Source: an uncultured Bacillota bacterium
GTDB lineage: Bacteria > Bacillota > Clostridia > Oscillospirales > Oscillospiraceae
Reading direction: 5' to 3'
NCBI GenBank assembly: GCA_937890735.1
Contig: CALACZ010000064.1
Coordinates: 1-5,065 of the forward strand
Length of the DNA stretch: 5,065 bases
Shown piece after piece: positions 3,084 through 5,065 of the stretch (position 1 is the stretch's first letter; every line of letters starts with the position of its first letter). A model generated the notes under the pieces. It was not told where the DNA came from, did not search any database, and saw nothing but the letters and a program-made list of their open reading frames with translations. A program made the translations under genes and the position numbers.

Positions 3084-5065
3084 TCATGCCAGCGTGAACG
3101 ACTTTCTTGCCGAGTCCTCAAACATTCTGTAGAGGATGGCGGCAGCCTCGCTGCGCTTGATGCTGCTCTGCGCATGGAACGTGCCCTTCGCGTCCGAGCC
3201 AGTGAGGATACCGGCGCGGTAGAACGCATAGATCTCGTCCGCATACGCATCCGTCGTCTTAACGTCGGGGATGCTGTAGATCGTGTTGATGTCCGCATAC
3301 TCGGACAGTGCGCCGTAGAAGATGTGCACAAACTCCGCGCGGGTCGCCGCCGCGTTCATCTGCGCGTCGGTGTAGTCCAGATAGCGCTGCTCGAGGATGC
3401 CGTTTTCAACCGCGTAGTCAACATAGCTGCTGTACCACTTGCCCGAGCCGTTCTTCAGCGTGACCTCGCCGGTCGTGTGCAGCTGATGCAGCGCTGCGGA
3501 CAGCTTGATCGCCTGCGCAACGCTCAGCGATGCGTCCGGGCGGAACTCGTCGCCGGTCACGCCGTCGATCAGATCATGCTCCCATGCCGCCTTGACGCTG
3601 GAATAGTACCAGCTGCCGTAGGGAACATCGCGGAAGCCGAACGTGCGCGCAGCGCTGACGGCGTCGTTGTTCACGGAGTTTTTGCCGACCCCGTTGCCCG
3701 ACGAGCCGGACGATGCGGGCGTATCCGGCGTATCCTGCTGTTCGGTGACCGTTACGGTGCAGGTGGCGGTGAAGCCGCCGTCCTCCGTCGTGACGGTGAT
3801 GGTCGCCGTGCCTGCGCCGATCGCCTTGACCGTGCCGTTTTCATCGACCGTGGCGACGTCTGTATCGTCGCTTGCCCACGTCACGGCTTTGTTCGTCGCG
3901 TCCTCGGGCTCGACGGTCGCAGTCAGCGCCGCGCGGTCACCCTCGGTCAGCTCGAGCGTGGTCTTATCCAGCGACACGCCGGTCACCGCCGTTACCGTGA
4001 TGCTGCTGATGGCGTCCGTTGCCTTCTTCAGCGCATCCTCCGCCGCCTTTACGGTCTCCTCGCTGGAGTTCTCGTTTGCAGCGACGCCCTTCGCGATCTC
4101 CAGATACTGATCCAGCGCCTCCTGCTTGTCCTTCGTCGCAGCGGTGTACTTGCCGGAAGCCTTGACCTCCTCCGCCGCAGCGATCAGTTCGTTCAGCTTC
4201 GTCATGTCTGCCGGTTCGCCAGACTTGCTGTAGCTGAGCTGGAACTCTGCGATATGGGACAGCCCCTGCCAATCAAGAACATTCAGGCGTACCTGCGTAG
4301 CGCTGACCGGCTCGTCCAGATTGATGGTGTATCTGAGGTCGGGGTGGAAGTCTTCCTTTTTACCAAGCTCCGTCCAGGTCTCGCCGTCGTTCGAGTATTC
4401 GACAGAAACGCTCTTTGTATATCGATTGTTGTAGAAATTAAATCCAATGACGTCTACCCGGTCAAAGGTCATCGGCTTATCAAACGTCAGCGTGAGCGTT
4501 GACGGCTTGCTCGCGCCCCAGTCGTTGCTCCAGTAGGTCGTCTCGTCTCCATCGACGGCTTTTTCCTTCGGACCTACATAATACTCACTGGAAGCCTCGA
4601 TCTTGCTGGCGCTGGTGGCGAGATTGCCGCCGTTCCACGGGAAGGTGTATTCGTCGCTCATCCGCTGATCGCCGATATACAGCGCAGCACGGATGGTGAT
4701 CGTCTTTTTGGGCAGCGTGACCGGCTCGGCGTATACAGGAGAGATCGTGCTCACCGCATTGCCGTCGATGGTATAGCGGATCTCAAACTGCGCATCGGAT
4801 GCTGTCAGTGTGAGCGTGCCCGCAGTCGTATCGCCCGTCAGCGAGACGGAGTTGATGACTGCGGTGACTGCCGCCATCTTTGCATCCAGCTTTTCGGCGC
4901 TTGCGCTAAATTCGGTTTTACCGGCAGCTTCGTCCCTGAGCAGCGCGATCGCGTCGTCCAGTTCCGTACGCAGCGCTGCAACAGTCTCATTCAGAGTGTT
5001 CCAGATCGCTGCCTTTTTCAGGTTCTCCGCGTAGAAGGTCTCCGCCTCGGCGATCTTCTCTGCCA
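3084..5065 (-). CDS. Multidomain SLH-anchored surface protein (CHB_HEX_C, F5/8C, FIVAR, Big2, SLH x3), N-terminus beyond window
   Basis: The frame stays open to the right edge, giving 659 residues of C-terminal sequence; the internal Met at 4877 is not the start. Fragment numbering: a helical region rich in Ala/Glu/Lys (1-75); a chitobiase C-terminal-like beta-sandwich with F-E-I-R-Y-T-I-D-G and T-I-T-I-R-A-A (about 82-142); an F5/8 type C, CBM32-like carbohydrate-binding domain with AVDGDETTYW (169-178; about 147-278); a FIVAR-type helical module (about 287-354); a Big2 immunoglobulin-like domain (about 358-439); a Pro/Ser/Gly/Asn linker (440-474); and three SLH domains (about 475-528, 541-587, 597-650). 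SLH domains hold proteins to cell-wall polymers, so this is exported and wall-bound. The modules resemble the tail of secreted glycoside hydrolases such as hexosaminidases or fucosidases. No catalytic domain is visible, so the activity is unknown. A signal peptide would lie outside the window. Confidence 0.88.
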   Translation of the reverse strand, partial: AEKIAEAETFYAENLKKAAIWNTLNETVAALRTELDDAIALLRDEAAGKTEFSASAEKLDAKMAAVTAVINSVSLTGDTTAGTLTLTASDAQFEIRYTIDGNAVSTISPVYAEPVTLPKKTITIRAALYIGDQRMSDEYTFPWNGGNLATSASKIEASSEYYVGPKEKAVDGDETTYWSNDWGASKPSTLTLTFDKPMTFDRVDVIGFNFYNNRYTKSVSVEYSNDGETWTELGKKEDFHPDLRYTINLDEPVSATQVRLNVLDWQGLSHIAEFQLSYSKSGEPADMTKLNELIAAAEEVKASGKYTAATKDKQEALDQYLEIAKGVAANENSSEETVKAAEDALKKATDAISSITVTAVTGVSLDKTTLELTEGDRAALTATVEPEDATNKAVTWASDDTDVATVDENGTVKAIGAGTATITVTTEDGGFTATCTVTVTEQQDTPDTPASSGSSGNGVGKNSVNNDAVSAARTFGFRDVPYGSWYYSSVKAAWEHDLIDGVTGDEFRPDASLSVAQAIKLSAALHQLHTTGEVTLKNGSGKWYSSYVDYAVENGILEQRYLDYTDAQMNAAATRAEFVHIFYGALSEYADINTIYSIPDVKTTDAYADEIYAFYRAGILTGSDAKGTFHAQSSIKRSEAAAILYRMFEDSARKSFTLA

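Noticed and set aside
3174..4502. 442-codon plus-strand open frame antisense to the surface protein gene
   Set aside because: Arg/Val/Asp-rich shadow with no motifs or ribosome binding site; the minus frame carries clear SLH, Big2 and F5/8C domains.
4875..4877. ATG as the start of the surface protein
   Set aside because: The frame is open upstream to the window edge, no Shine-Dalgarno sequence precedes it, and no signal peptide follows, so it is an internal methionine.

Overview
The window looks like chromosomal DNA from a Gram-positive gut clostridium, probably Oscillospiraceae/Ruminococcaceae. The evidence is a moderately GC-rich sequence, strong GGAGG-type ribosome binding sites, a surface protein ending in S-layer homology (SLH) domains with FIVAR and Big2 modules, and a cytosolic GH28-like enzyme. 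The taxon is an inference from gene style, not a marker.

Left end (1 to about 334): this appears to be the terminal part of an integrated element. It holds the last 45 codons of an unrecognised gene, a hairpin terminator, and about 145 bp of non-coding DNA with short direct and inverted repeats. It stops abruptly at a 45-nt tRNA 3' half (335-379). That fragment runs from the anticodon loop (anticodon CGG, proline) through the T-arm, the acceptor strand and an encoded CCA, but no D-arm or 5' acceptor strand precedes it. This is the signature of the attR side of an element that integrated into a tRNA-Pro gene. The element lies to the left, and DNA from 335 rightwards is flanking chromosome or an older accretion.

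Middle left (380-1062): a perfect 15-bp bidirectional terminator is followed by a minus-strand type II toxin-antitoxin operon. A Phd/YefM-like antitoxin comes first and a ParE/RelE-like toxin second, overlapping by 11 bp, with a clear promoter and Shine-Dalgarno sequence. From 1063 to 1449 there is no convincing gene. This stretch holds an inverted repeat, a strong plus-strand terminator with nothing obvious to terminate, and the promoter region of the next gene.

Right (1450-5065): a plus-strand GH28-family (polygalacturonase-like) beta-helix protein without a signal peptide converges on a large minus-strand SLH surface protein whose N-terminus lies beyond the window. The 3' ends are separated by 269 bp carrying two terminators and a run of four hairpins just after the surface protein's stop codon. 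That run is the most unexplained structure in the window.

No wholly new system is evident. The items most worth a second look are the tRNA-Pro attachment site with its possible arm-type repeats, the multi-hairpin region at 2961-3082, and the degenerate GH28 active-site motifs.
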